Source: Mesostigma viride
Lineage: Eukaryota > Streptophyta > Mesostigmatophyceae > Mesostigmatales > Mesostigmataceae
Direction: 5' to 3'
DNA length: 64,000 nt
Assembly: GCA_009746045.1 (NCBI GenBank)
Contig: RPFO01000041.1
Coordinates: 3,177,613 to 3,241,612, forward strand
Under the pieces are notes generated by a model. That model searched no databases. It was not told the DNA's origin and saw nothing but the letters and a program-made list of their open reading frames with translations. Within the stretch, counting starts at the first letter, position 1; the number at the start of each line of letters is the position of its first letter. This document shows positions 50,428 through 60,727 of this stretch, in pieces. The translations under genes and the position numbers were made by a program.

Positions 50428-52560
50428 AATCCCAGCGGGACGGCTCCCTTTTCCCGCTGCCATACCCACTTAGGCCAGCGTACACCGCGTGGGGCAGGGT
50501 GAGATCGGCACGCCGGCGACAGCGTGCCACGCGCCGCCACCGCGAGTACACACTGCAATGCAAGGTAGTGCGTTGGCTTAATTGGCTGTGGGGAGGGGGG
50601 CAAGACCCTCCTCCTAACCCTAGAGGGGCGTGCTCTAAGGGGAGGGAGGAGGCCCTTGCGAGGGTCAAGAGGCACTGCACCTGGCACAGTCGCCGCGTAG
50701 GGGGCGTTGCGACAGGCCAGGAGCAAGAAGGTGCTGATGCAGTATATGGGCAGCAGAATAAGTATGAACAACTGCGCGCGGACGCGGTGAGTCTACCTAA
50801 GGCGGAGGTGGCGGGGAAGGCACGGCTGCTCGACCTGTTGGCTATGCGGCCGAGCTGGCGGGAGATATATGCCAGCGAAGAGAACTGCATCAAGCCAGCG
50901 GTCGTGGCGAGCGCAAAGTATTGGAATGTGCCCAAGCCCAGCCGGGGATGCTCCATGGCTGAATGGGGCAAGCTCATGAGCCGGGCAGCGGGCGTGGGCA
51001 TGGTGGCGTTCCGGGAGAGGCGGCCCAAGTGGGTGGATGGCTGCTTTGGAGTGGCCAAGGGGGTGGGTGAGCTTCGGTTCATCGTCAACAGGAAGCTGGG
51101 CAACCTGCTGTGGGTGGACCCCCCCAAGATCCTGCTACCCCACCTGGGCATCCTCGTGGAGGTCTACATCAAGGGCTGGTGCTACTGCGCCAAGAGCGAC
51201 CTCATGTCATACTACTACTCCATCGAGGTGCCCGAGTGGTGGTGGGACTACCAAGGGCTTCCTAGTGTGTGGTCGACTAGCGTAGGTCTGGCAGGGCCGA
51301 GGCGGAGGGTGTGGCCCGTGCTCAAGGTGCTGGCCATGGGACATTCCCATGCGGTGGCGCTGGGGGAGGCCATCCATGAGATGGTGCTCTACATGACCGG
51401 TGCCCTGGATCCGAGGCGCCAGGTCAACTACCTCTCAAGCGCAGGTGAGCTCACCTTGGTGCGCGACGAGTGTGGCCAGCCACTGCGCTTGGCCATCGAG
51501 TACAAGGAGGAGCGCGCCGGGGAGCTTCAGATTGACCTGGAAACCCCCCTGCCCCCATGCTGTCCATCACCATTGATGACTTGGTGGCCAGCAACGGGCG
51601 GACCTGCGAGGCGGTGAACCAGCTCATCACGCGCGCTATTGAGGAAGGCTACCTCCCTGACAACCTTGTGCCGTCTAAGGAGAAGACTAAGATGGCGAGC
51701 TTGGAAGGGGACGAGCTAGAAGCCCTAGGGGTGGTGCACCGACGGAACGGCGTGCTGGAACCAACGGTCAAGCAGCTCAACCTTGTGATCGCCCACACGC
51801 ACGCTATACTCACTCGAGGCCGAGCTACGGCCGAGGGGCTGGCTGCCATCTTGGGGCGGTGGTTGTGGCTGCAGATGTTAAGCCGCAGCTGCTTGTCCAT
51901 TTGGCAGCAATGTTTCAAATTCATCAGCCTGCAAGGGTGGGGGCAGCGATCCTGGGTGCTGTGGGCCGGGGTGCGGGAGGAGTTAGAGTGTGCCCTGGCC
52001 TTGGCTCCCATGCTAAGGGTTGACCGAAGCGCACCTTTGGCACGTGAGGTGGTTGCATCTGACGCGTCCACCTACGGGCAAGGTGTCGTGTACGCAACCA
52101 TGGAGCCGGGCGATGTGACGGAGCTGGCGAGGGCACGAGAGGTGCGGGGGTACCCGACTTTGCTCATACCAAGCGAGGTGGCCTACGCCACTGAGCGCGC
52201 GGGCACAACAAGCAATCACTAGCCAGCAATGGCGGGTTGGGGTCAGGAGTCGTTGGCGGGATCCGGGGATGCACATCAACGAGAAGGAGGTGCGGGCTGC
52301 AGTGAAGGGCGTGGAGAGGAGTGCGCGCAGCTTGGCAAACCGAGGCAAGCGGGTAGTGAGGTTGGTGGACTCCACCGCGGCGTTGGGCTGCTTGGCTAAG
52401 GGGCGGTCCTCATCCCACAAGCTCAACAAGCAGTGCCGCCGCTTGTGCGCGCTGACCCTCGCCACTGGGAGTCGTTCCCAGTGGGTGTGGACGCCGAGTG
52501 CACTTCAACCAGCCGATGGCGTTTCTCGCGGCCAATCCATGGCGACTTTCTTGGCAGGCT
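50428..52560 (+). pseudogene. DIRS-like element reverse transcriptase and RNase H
   Basis: RT: ELRFIVNRKLGNL (about 51068), motif A KSDLMSYYYSIEVPEWWW (about 51195), motif B LAMGHSHAVALGEAIHE (about 51330), then a frame change in a C-rich run (51541-51557) and motif C SITIDDLVA (about 51560). RNase H: VVASDASTYGQGVVYA (about 52050), a shift near 52205, then NEKEVRAAVKG, RLVDSTAALGCL and PADGVSR (52280-52530). The sequence is of the DIRS-group type. The Tyr of the usual YxDD is replaced by Ile/Thr. Confidence 0.78.
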
Positions 52561-52599
52561 GGGTGCGCGACCTGACCGCGGAAGGCATCCATCCTAACC

Positions 52600-53531
52600 C
52601 GGGGCCCCCTGCACCTGTTAGCTACCTTCCATTGCTAGAGGGTAAAGTAAAGCTGGCTACCTTGCTGGCCTACCGTCGTGGTCTTGATTCCCTCTTGACT
52701 TGGTGGGAGGCTGGTGGGCGGGCGGACAGGTCATCATCACGAGCTGACACCCTTGAGGAGACATTTTGTGCGTATGTCGCCTGGGCTCATTTTCGGGGGT
52801 ACAGCCGCCAAACGTGTGTCAACGCCTTGATGGGGTTGCAACTTTACTATCCCGGTATGGTGAAGCGGTGGGACTTGGCCCGTGGCGTCCTCGCTGGGTG
52901 GAAAACACTTGTGCCCCCCCGTGCCCCTCCTCCCATTCCATGGGAGGCGGCGTTTGCACTTGCCAGCACGATGGTCATGCAAGGTCAGCGCCTTGCGGGC
53001 CTGCTGGTGGTCATCGTGTTCCGCCATTACCTGCGAATCTCGGAGGCGCTGAACCTCCGTGTTAGCCATGTGCGCCTCCAGCCTGACGTTCGGGTTGGGC
53101 CGGCTCAACGGGGCGCCCTACTGCTGAGGTCTACCAAGACCTCTAAGGGCAAGACTCAGTCAGTGGTGTGATGTCTGAAACCATCCTCCGTCACTGCATC
53201 GCGGGTAAGCACGCTTGGGAGGCCGTGTTCCCTTTCACCTACCCGCAATTCAGGCGCATTTGGCAGGATGCGACTCAGGCCTTGGGGGTCGCCCAGATTT
53301 TCACCATTCACGGGCTGCATGTGGCATGGGGGTGCCACTCATGATTTCCTCGCGGGTCGCAGCATGGGGGACATCCAGGGCCGGGGGCGCTGGCTTAGCA
53401 GCTCCACGGTTGCCCATTATGTGGGCTTGCACCGCAGTTTGGAGGTGGAGCTGCCTGAGGTTATTCTTCGGGCCATGGCCGCCTGCCCCCCTCGGGCCTG
53501 GCGGGCTATTTTGAAATTGCTCTCCACCTAG
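52600..53531 (+). pseudogene. DIRS-like element tyrosine recombinase
   Basis: An N-terminal core-binding region (LATLLAYRRGLDSLLTWW, about 52650; YVAWAHFRGYSRQTCVNAL, about 52770) precedes the catalytic domain. First Arg is in HYLRISEALNL (about 53030). The second box (IHGLHVAW then HGGATHDFLAGR) at about 53300-53360 is split by a frame change, where HxLR would be expected. WLSSSTVAHYVGLH (about 53390-53430) supplies the likely nucleophilic Tyr. A stop at 53169-53171 also interrupts it. Such enzymes integrate a circular cDNA by strand exchange. Stop at 53531. Confidence 0.75.
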
Positions 53532-54315
53532 TTTGGTTGTTCATTTCTATGTCATTATGCTAGGTTCTTTGCCCCTGGCATGGATCGCCAGGGAGGGATA
53601 TAAGGGTAAGGCTAGCCTTTGCCAAGCAATAAGTGTTCCCATGAGCATCGGCGGCCGGGGTGTGGCCTGCCTTTTGTATGTGCTCCACTCATTGTTTTAA
53701 TAAAGAGTCTGGTTACCCTGGAGTTCCACGGTTAATAGAATCGTGGTTCTCTGAACATAGTTTCTTTATAGTGAGATGGAAGGGTAGCTTTCCTCGATCC
53801 TACACGGTCCCCCCCTTTGATGTCTAAGATTCTCAGGTTGAAGATCATGAGACCCTGGATTTGACCTCTACTAGTAGTATAGTTGTATAGTAGAATGTAG
53901 TAGAAGTTAGTATAATCGAATCACAGTATTAAAGATTCTTTAACCCCTAGAAATGGGATAAAATACAGCCGATGCATCGGCTGTAACTTCACAATTTTGC
54001 AAACCAGATGCCATCCAACCCACCCATATCCAATGGCTGTCCTTGGGGGCCAAGCATGTCCATGAGTTGCCTTTCGGGTTGGTATATCACAACCTTACAT
54101 ACATTCATTGAGAATGATAGATTCCGGAGGTGAGATAGGCATGCAACATAAGGAAAAACCCGATAACTGGGAGAATAACCCTGAAGAAATCAATAGTAAT
54201 CTGACACAGACATCCAAGGATCACGCCAGCTGCACAAGGTACAACTAACTATACATCACAAAACTACACGCAGCAACAGCGCTGCCGGCCCACCATGCAG
54301 GCCTGGAAGGGATCT

Positions 54316-56300
54316 AGACCGCATGGGTCGCGACAAAGTCGGCCCGGGTGCGGCGGAATAACACATCAGCCACGGTGCGAGTGAGGGCGAGTGACAGGCG
54401 CTGCCGCCAATACGAGGACCACGTGCGGGCGCCACACAGGGTTACGGCTCGGGCGCTTTATGAATACAAGTTAAAGCCCCCGACCGGCTAAGCTATGGCG
54501 GTCGGTCACGTTAAGCTTGGGATAAGGTGAACACAGAGAACTGCTGTCGGAGCTGGCCAACCACTGGTTTATGTCTTAGCCAGCAAAGCCTATCCGGTTA
54601 GCCGTAACCGTGGGACAAGCTAGCTGTCCGTACCGACCCGGATAAGGCCCCGGACTGGGGCCTAGGTGGCGCCGGCCCTAGGCGCCGCCCTTAGACCGGT
54701 CGACCGCATCAGACTGCCGGATTATAGCCGGCGGCTTAGCGGACGCTAGCGGAAGGCGTACGTGCGGACGGACATGGGGAACTTAGAGCCAGATCCTAGG
54801 GCTCTAGAGTTACTCAACTCCGACCACGGGGCGGGCTGACCCTCAAGGTCGAGGCGGTCTTCACTGCGCTGGCAGCACTCGTGGAAAAACTCCGCTGTCT
54901 TGGGGCCCATGGCCCCGAACTCCTCAAGGACAAAGGGGATGACCCGGTGGGGCCCCACATTGCCGTAGGAGGCAAACTTGTCGCTCAGCCACAGCGGCAG
55001 CAGCGCCGGCATCCACAGCCGCCCGGAGGATGTGGCGACCGGAAAGCGGCCGAGCCACGGAGACATCGATGAGCAGGTGGCAACCCTGCCCGTCGTAGTC
55101 AAGCACGGTAATGTCGGGGCGGTGGTTGGGTGAGTAGAGGGCGGCCCCATCCGCGTCCTCGCACTTGATGGTGGAGTGGGGAAAGACCGACCGAACCATG
55201 GCACACACCACCCGGAGGAGAGCGGTATGGAGATAGAGGAACCAGTTCTGGTTCTGCTGGCCACCCATGCACGCGATGGAGTGCGTCCCAGTAGTATCCA
55301 GAGCAAGCCCGCAGCTGCCGCAGGACGCACCCGCCGTGATGAGAGGTTGCGGGGCAAAGAGCTGGTGGCGGAGAGCGATGGCGTAAAGGGCCGGAACCAG
55401 CGTGAACAAAGGGCTCATGAATGGGGAGGGCGCGCAGGAATGCGGACCCCACGCTCCCCTCAAGGGAAACGGAGTGAAGCCAAGCCTTCCCCTGATCGTT
55501 CAAGCTCGCATGCAGACCCATCCAGTCGGCACAGTGTAGTATACCCGCGTAGGTCTTTTGTTGTTTTTCATGAACGCAGGCAGGGAAGACACTAGGACTG
55601 ACGACAGTGGACACGCCGGGCGTGCCCCGGGGCAGGCGACGGTGGACGGCCTGAGCGGGGCGGACGAGGTCGCAAGCCTGCTGGATCCCGAGGTAAGAAT
55701 CCTGCACAGCCTGCACAAAGGGGAAGGGGGATGGGGTGACCAAGTCGGGAATGGCGCTGACGGCGCTGGGGACCAACCGGCGGATCTCCGCCCAGGCCTG
55801 AGCAACAGAGCCAAGGAAGGCGGCGGGGGCGAGGCGGGCGGAGCGGCTGAGCCCACACCCGCCCATGCGGCAGGGGAGGGTGGCCAAGCGCATGGAGTGA
55901 GCTGGCAGGCTAGGGCCGGGGAGGAGCAGTGACCTGCAAGGCGGCCTGAATGCGCTCGTCATGGCCTTCCGCGGCAAGCCGCACCAAGTGGGGGGGAGCG
56001 CCACGGAGCCAGTGAACCACCCGCGGGTGGGCGCAAAACCACAGGAGGAGCCCTTTGGTCTGGGGGTCCTTGAGGCGCGCCCAAGTCTCGAGGACATGGG
56101 TGCGCTGTTCCACGGTGGCCCGGAGCTCCTCTTCGACGTAGTCAGGGTCACCCACAGGGACGCCCAGGCACGAGAAACCACGCGCCCGCGCCAATGCCCC
56201 CGGGATAGCCGCGGGGAAGCCAGAGCAGTCCCCCTGGGGCGAAAAGACTGCACACTTGGGGAGGGTGAGCCGAAGCTCTTACATATATGCAGGGTAGGCC
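54316..56300 (-). pseudogene. REL-type LINE copy C, 5'-truncated and split
   Basis: Minus-strand reading starts at about 56290 (LRLTLPKCAVFSPQGDCSGFP, matching copy A). It continues GVPVGDPDYVEEEL, HWLRGAPPHLVRLAAEGHDE, MGGCGLSRSARLAPAAFLGSV (about 55860) and the KTYAGILHCADWMGLHASL block. A zinc finger CGSCGLALDTTGTHSIAC (about 55290-55340) is followed by HRPDITVLDYDGQGCHLLID (about 55060-55120). The last part (YWRQRLSLALTRTVADV) is at 54316-54432, separated by an insertion at about 54434-54819. Frameshifts and the insertion inactivate it. Confidence 0.82.
54434..54819. mobile_element. About 386-bp insertion in LINE copy C, unknown type
   Basis: Copy B lacks this sequence at the equivalent point (CATGGTCGGCGCGGACC). 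It is GC-rich with local dyads (CCTAGG...GGCGCCGGCCCTAGGCGCCG) and no ORF. One end is AACT, like the LTR ends of E1 and E2, so a solo LTR of a third family is possible. The flanks (GCCAC, CCGAC) are not a clean duplication. Confidence 0.5.
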
Positions 56301-57130
56301 ATGTATAACTGCCGTCAAAGTCAGGGGGGTCAAGATGAGCGTTTTCATTTTTGGTAGAATGTGCATTTTGAATTATGCTGTAAGAGCTAGGCACCTACCA
56401 CTTCAGGGATGATAAACAATTAGTTGCTGAACAGTTTGAGCCATTGGGGTCATCATTTGGGTGGGTATACCAGCAGTTACACCCAGTACAGCCCATAGGG
56501 GTACCGTTGGTAAAAAGCAACCATGCAAGGGGGTAGGGGTGGGCATACTACCTACTAATACCTACTAATATGGCCCCCAACCATGCCACACAATACATTT
56601 CCCTTCCACAGTGATGGGGAAACATAACTGCATCATCACACTGCCCTTACATGGCACCTATGTGCAGGTGCCACCTTGTCCATGCACGTAGGTAACGTGG
56701 TACGGATACCCTACGCAAGGCATGCATTCTAGGAGGCAGCCACCAACAAACTAGTGATTTTAAGGCTATTTCAGCTTGCCCTAGCAACAATAAACTAGGC
56801 CTAAGCTGCTATAGCTTGCCAGGTGATGGCCAGCACACCTGGTGGCACATGCTGACAATGGGGAGCTTCTACTCACCGGTTACATGCTTGATGATGCCAC
56901 AGACACCAGCCAACTGCCTCACACTCATGCAATATGTGTGTGGGAAATGTATAACAAACATATATGGAGGTATTCAAACCCATACAGCCTCTAAAACTTA
57001 TCACCATCACCCTGTGGCAGGTCAACTGACTGAGGGAAGCATCTAAGAATGGTGCTTTAGGAAGGGGCCAGGCCATGGTCAAGAAAGAGCATGAATAATG
57101 AAGAAAGAATGTGCTACACAAGCTAGAACG
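56301..57130. other. Gene-free stretch, nothing recognised
   Basis: Short opposite-strand ORFs only, without motifs. Confidence 0.4.
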
Positions 57131-57272
57131 TATATATCAAGGAGACAACCAGCGCAGGCCAGAAATCGGGAGAATCCGGACCATGGTAGCTCGAGCCTGC
57201 CGTTATCTTGTCCGCGTGTTCGAGTCGTTCAGGATGATGAAGATCAATGGTGATGGAAATGTGTAACCTTGT
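57131..57272 (-). repeat. About 140-bp repeat, inverted copy of 63645-63784
   Basis: The two segments match when one is reverse-complemented: GGAGACAACC, GCGCAGGCCAGAAATCGGGA, CCATGGTAGCTCGAGCCTGC, TCTTGTCCGCGTGTTCGAGT and GGAAATGTGTA, with about ten differences. It lies at the 3' side of the Penelope-like RT ORF. Confidence 0.85.
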
Positions 57273-57693
57273 GCATTGAAATTATGGCTGGCTTACGTGT
57301 AGAGCGACTAGATGACCTAGACGGTGGGGCCGGAAATAGCATGCTTGATCAGGGCGTGTGTTTTGAGCCTAACTGGCCGGGAGTGTCTAGTGGTGAGCAC
57401 CATTGCTGCGATCGCTCTCCCACCATTTACGAGGAAATACCCGCAAATGGAAAACCACTGAAAAGGTCTAGCTAGTCAGTCATCACTTTAGCCATGCCAT
57501 GATTCCAAACGTCCAAGAACTGCACACAGTGCAAAGGCAAAAAGCCGGAGGACAGCACTTTCAAATGTGCGGCGGGAACCAAAAGCCCGCGGATGCCAGA
57601 AAACATCGTGTTGCGGCAGCGACGCGACGATGTGGACAACGAATCCAGTGCCAAGCTCGGAACGGCCGCAAAGGAGATCTGGCATCACAGGGT

Positions 57694-60108
57694 TCAGATG
57701 TGCGGAGATACTATGCGATCCAGCCGGTCCACGACCTGTTTGTAGAGCTTGTGCCAAGGGGCAGCACCGAACAGATGTGGGTGACGTTGCAAAAAACATC
57801 GGACTTGACGGAGCATAATGGCTCGGTCATAGTCTTTGACCAATAAACGCTGCAAGAGTTCAACAAGAGTCGTGATGAAATCAACACGATAAGAACAAAG
57901 ACGGGAAAAACGATGTAACTGAGAAAGAACAACACCATATTTTGCTGTGTGGGAAAGGAGACTGTGAATATCGGGGTAACGAATAAAAGGAATTTGCTGG
58001 TATTTAGGATCCTTGCGCTTATCATAGACAGCCGTACGCCAGCCCTTCTTGTTATGGGTAATGTTAAGATCGAGGTAATTGCAATGAGTATCCTCCGACG
58101 TGAGCTTTAATGTGAGGGACGCTTGCGGGTAGATGCCAGGCAGACCAGCGGTGATATACAAATGGGTTGCGAAATCAGGGTTGTCGAAAGCGATGACATC
58201 ATCAATGTATCGACATGTATGGATAAAACGCCTGATGAGAACATCATCGTTTGAGGCAATGAGATTCTCCATGAATGCAAGCTCATAAGTGTATAGATAG
58301 AGGTTTGCAAGGAGCCCGGCACAGTTAGTGCCCATAGGGATGCCGATAGCTTGTTGGTATACATTGCCCGCAAAACAGATGAAGGTGTTATCAACAAGAT
58401 AAGAGATCCAATGGACAAGGTCAGCCTTCGTGATAATATAATTATAACCATCCCGCACGATAGCACCTGCCGCGATCCCTGAGAGCCACGTTGCCGTGGG
58501 CTTGGTCTGAGAAACACGCACGTGCAGGTGGTTGCGCCCGTGAGGCCTACGTGCATACAGACGAGTAAGGAGGCTATCTAAACGAGCTTTCAAATCGTGC
58601 AAATCTAGTGTGGTATATAGAGTGGTGAAATCATAGGTGGCTATGGGCATAGGTATACGTTTCTCTGCTGCTGTCTTAGAACGGCTAAGGGCGGCAAGGC
58701 GTAGGCGTACTTGGGCTGAGTCTATGACGATCCAACTACCAGCGCATTCATACCCGGCATTCGACAGCACCTCCACCCATAATGCATTGGCTTCGGGGAG
58801 AAGAGCATTCAAAGCATGGCAGATGAGTTTCGAGAGAGGCATCAGTGGGGCTGAATGCGACGCAGCAATGGTGCGCAAAGCAACAGGAGTTTTGTGCAGC
58901 TTAAGAGTGAGATACAGATATGGGAACGTAGTGGTGGTGGCGCGTCGCTGCCGCTTAAGGAATGCCCGAGCAAAAATGTTTTGGCTGTGCAGAAAAGCCC
59001 GATGAGCAGCAGTGATACTGGCGGTGGACTGTGCACGCTGAACATAGGTAGGGCTGGACGCCAACTCGTGTTGCAAAGTAGCAAGGTAGTGCTTCTTGCA
59101 TATGAAAGCAAAGTTGTTGGCACTCTTGTCAACACACGTGATGATAAAGTCCTGCTTGAAGTGGTCAAGAAGTGCTTTATCTGTGGTGTTGAGCCAGGTG
59201 GTGCGGTGGACCTGCTGGAGACGGTAATCAAGCCTGGTGAGACGTGCATTGCATTCGTGAATGACGGCGCGAAACCACGGTTCCATGGCAAGGGGAGCAA
59301 GCTGTAGGTCCGTGCTCATGGCATTGCAGAATTTGCGCAGTGATGTGGAGAGCAGTGCATTCACCTCTTTGGCACACGTGCGCTGGACCCACGGCCGAAA
59401 CTTGGTGCCTTTGGCAAAAAGGTCTACAAGCGTGTGGCTCGGCAGGATGCTGAGGTCAGCGGTCATGACGTGCTGTGAGGTGGGATCAAGGTACTTGAAA
59501 TACCGTTGTTGTTGGCAGGGGCAGGGCCCTGCCAAGATGGTGGCCAGCTCGGTGGGCGTTGTATCGCGGCTGACCTTCCCGTTGCTGAAAACCATTTGTC
59601 CCAAGGTGGGAGAGTAATGCCAGGCGGCAATGGGAGTGCCGAAAGTGTTGCGCACCACGAGCGGCATCGCAGCCTGCACTTGCGGCAAATGCAGAATGTG
59701 TGGCAAACACAGCTCATCCATCGCAGCATGAATGAAAGGTGAGATCAGCAAACGGCGCGGACGCAGTGCATCTGCATTCCCATTGACACGGTGCCGAATG
59801 ATACGTGAGAGAAGGCCTCGCAGACTAGTGGCATGGGAGCGGGGGACTTGCAGATCAGCTGGGGAGCACGACCCGACGGCAATGTGTAAGCTGGTAAGCT
59901 TCTTCAAGCTGCAGGCTTCGAGATAGGATGCATGAAAGTTGCCGCGTTGCATAAGCCGAGACATGTGACGTAAGCAGCGGAGACTGGTGGAGTAAAGGGA
60001 AGGATCGGTGGACACATGTGTGGAAGGTGGAGGGGCCGGGGTGACGCTGGGGGGATAGGGGCGATATGGGTGGAGATTGTGCTTCAGACGCCAGGCACGG
60101 ATGAACAT
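57694..60108 (-). CDS. Penelope-like reverse transcriptase
   Basis: 804 codons, uninterrupted. Motif A TYDFTTLYTTLDLHDLKARL (about 58570-58640), motif B GIPMGTNCAGLLANLYLY (about 58290-58345) and catalytic RYIDDVIAF (about 58185-58215) follow the order and spacing of Penelope-like RTs, relatives of telomerase. Downstream are SLTLKLTSEDTHCNYLDLNI and a C-terminal helical region ending SPHI. No GIY-YIG motif occurs after the RT. ATG 60108 is the first Met in this frame; the frame is open further upstream, so the natural protein probably continues from the nuclease ORF. The intact frame suggests recent activity. Confidence 0.85.
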   Translation of the reverse strand: MFIRAWRLKHNLHPYRPYPPSVTPAPPPSTHVSTDPSLYSTSLRCLRHMSRLMQRGNFHASYLEACSLKKLTSLHIAVGSCSPADLQVPRSHATSLRGLLSRIIRHRVNGNADALRPRRLLISPFIHAAMDELCLPHILHLPQVQAAMPLVVRNTFGTPIAAWHYSPTLGQMVFSNGKVSRDTTPTELATILAGPCPCQQQRYFKYLDPTSQHVMTADLSILPSHTLVDLFAKGTKFRPWVQRTCAKEVNALLSTSLRKFCNAMSTDLQLAPLAMEPWFRAVIHECNARLTRLDYRLQQVHRTTWLNTTDKALLDHFKQDFIITCVDKSANNFAFICKKHYLATLQHELASSPTYVQRAQSTASITAAHRAFLHSQNIFARAFLKRQRRATTTTFPYLYLTLKLHKTPVALRTIAASHSAPLMPLSKLICHALNALLPEANALWVEVLSNAGYECAGSWIVIDSAQVRLRLAALSRSKTAAEKRIPMPIATYDFTTLYTTLDLHDLKARLDSLLTRLYARRPHGRNHLHVRVSQTKPTATWLSGIAAGAIVRDGYNYIITKADLVHWISYLVDNTFICFAGNVYQQAIGIPMGTNCAGLLANLYLYTYELAFMENLIASNDDVLIRRFIHTCRYIDDVIAFDNPDFATHLYITAGLPGIYPQASLTLKLTSEDTHCNYLDLNITHNKKGWRTAVYDKRKDPKYQQIPFIRYPDIHSLLSHTAKYGVVLSQLHRFSRLCSYRVDFITTLVELLQRLLVKDYDRAIMLRQVRCFLQRHPHLFGAAPWHKLYKQVVDRLDRIVSPHI

Positions 60109-60727
60109 AAGAGGGCGGGGACGGGGGGAGGCGGGCGGCGGCGAGACCGAGCTTTGAAACTCTTGCCTTCAATGCAAAAACCGTGGGGCAGAAATGCATG
60201 TAACATTCGTTTCCAAAACGTTTCCCGATGCCCTGCGGCTTTGCGAAAAGCGGCGCCGGTAAAGGTGCCGGGGACATGTTCCAAGGGGACGACTCGCCAA
60301 TCCCACCACCCGTATTGGGCCATGGCGCCATGTAGGGGGGTGTCGTCGTTGCATGCGGCAGGGCGGCCAATATGAAGGCGGCGTGCCGCTCGGACATGTT
60401 CCTGAAAACGCGTCCAGGCATCCCGTTGCGTCTGGCCAACGTAGATACGCTGAGGGTACCTGCGGTTGTAAATGGCATAAATGACGCGACGGGTGCTTTC
60501 GGGGTGTGGGCGAGTGGAGTTGGTAAGCGACAAATGCGTGCGCTGTAAGCGCCGGAGGCGACGTAGAGTATGGTCACCCTTGCAGTGATGGTTATGGCGC
60601 GTGTTGATGCGACAACGCTTCCGCCATGCCTTTGAGGAGATACGATAGGGGAACTGCCGAGAAATAGCAGTGTACTTCCGGTAATCAATGCCACTTGTTT
60701 GCCGTATTCTGAACGTATATATAAATT
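60084..60727 (-). pseudogene. GIY-YIG endonuclease domain with Cys/His cluster, 5' part of the Penelope-like protein
   Basis: The frame is open from a stop near 60728, without ATG. After a basic start comes WRKRC followed by HNHHC (about 60575-60625), a possible zinc-binding cluster. The nuclease core follows: VIYAIYN...RIYVGQTQRDAWTRFQEH (about 60415-60480), which gives the GIY and YIG strands and the conserved Arg. The likely catalytic Glu is in HRETFWKRML (about 60205-60225). It ends at 60084 in a Pro-rich tail. It overlaps the RT ORF in another frame at G-rich runs (60112-60140), so a small indel could separate two halves of one protein. The missing start codon is unexplained. Confidence 0.75.

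Larger units (their letters stand above)
49656..53800 (+). mobile_element. DIRS-like tyrosine-recombinase retrotransposon
   Basis: Order on the plus strand: gag-like ORF, RT, RNase H, tyrosine recombinase. This is the order of DIRS/Ngaro/Kangaroo-type elements, which integrate through a circular intermediate and leave no target duplication. The exact ends are uncertain; I could not find clean inverted or split direct repeats. An AATAAA at about 53698 may mark the transcript end. The frame breaks include G-run and C-run positions. Confidence 0.82.

Noticed and set aside
57131-57300. Hammerhead ribozyme, as found in some Penelope-like elements
   Set aside because: I found no CTGANGA...GAAA core in the right arrangement on either strand here.
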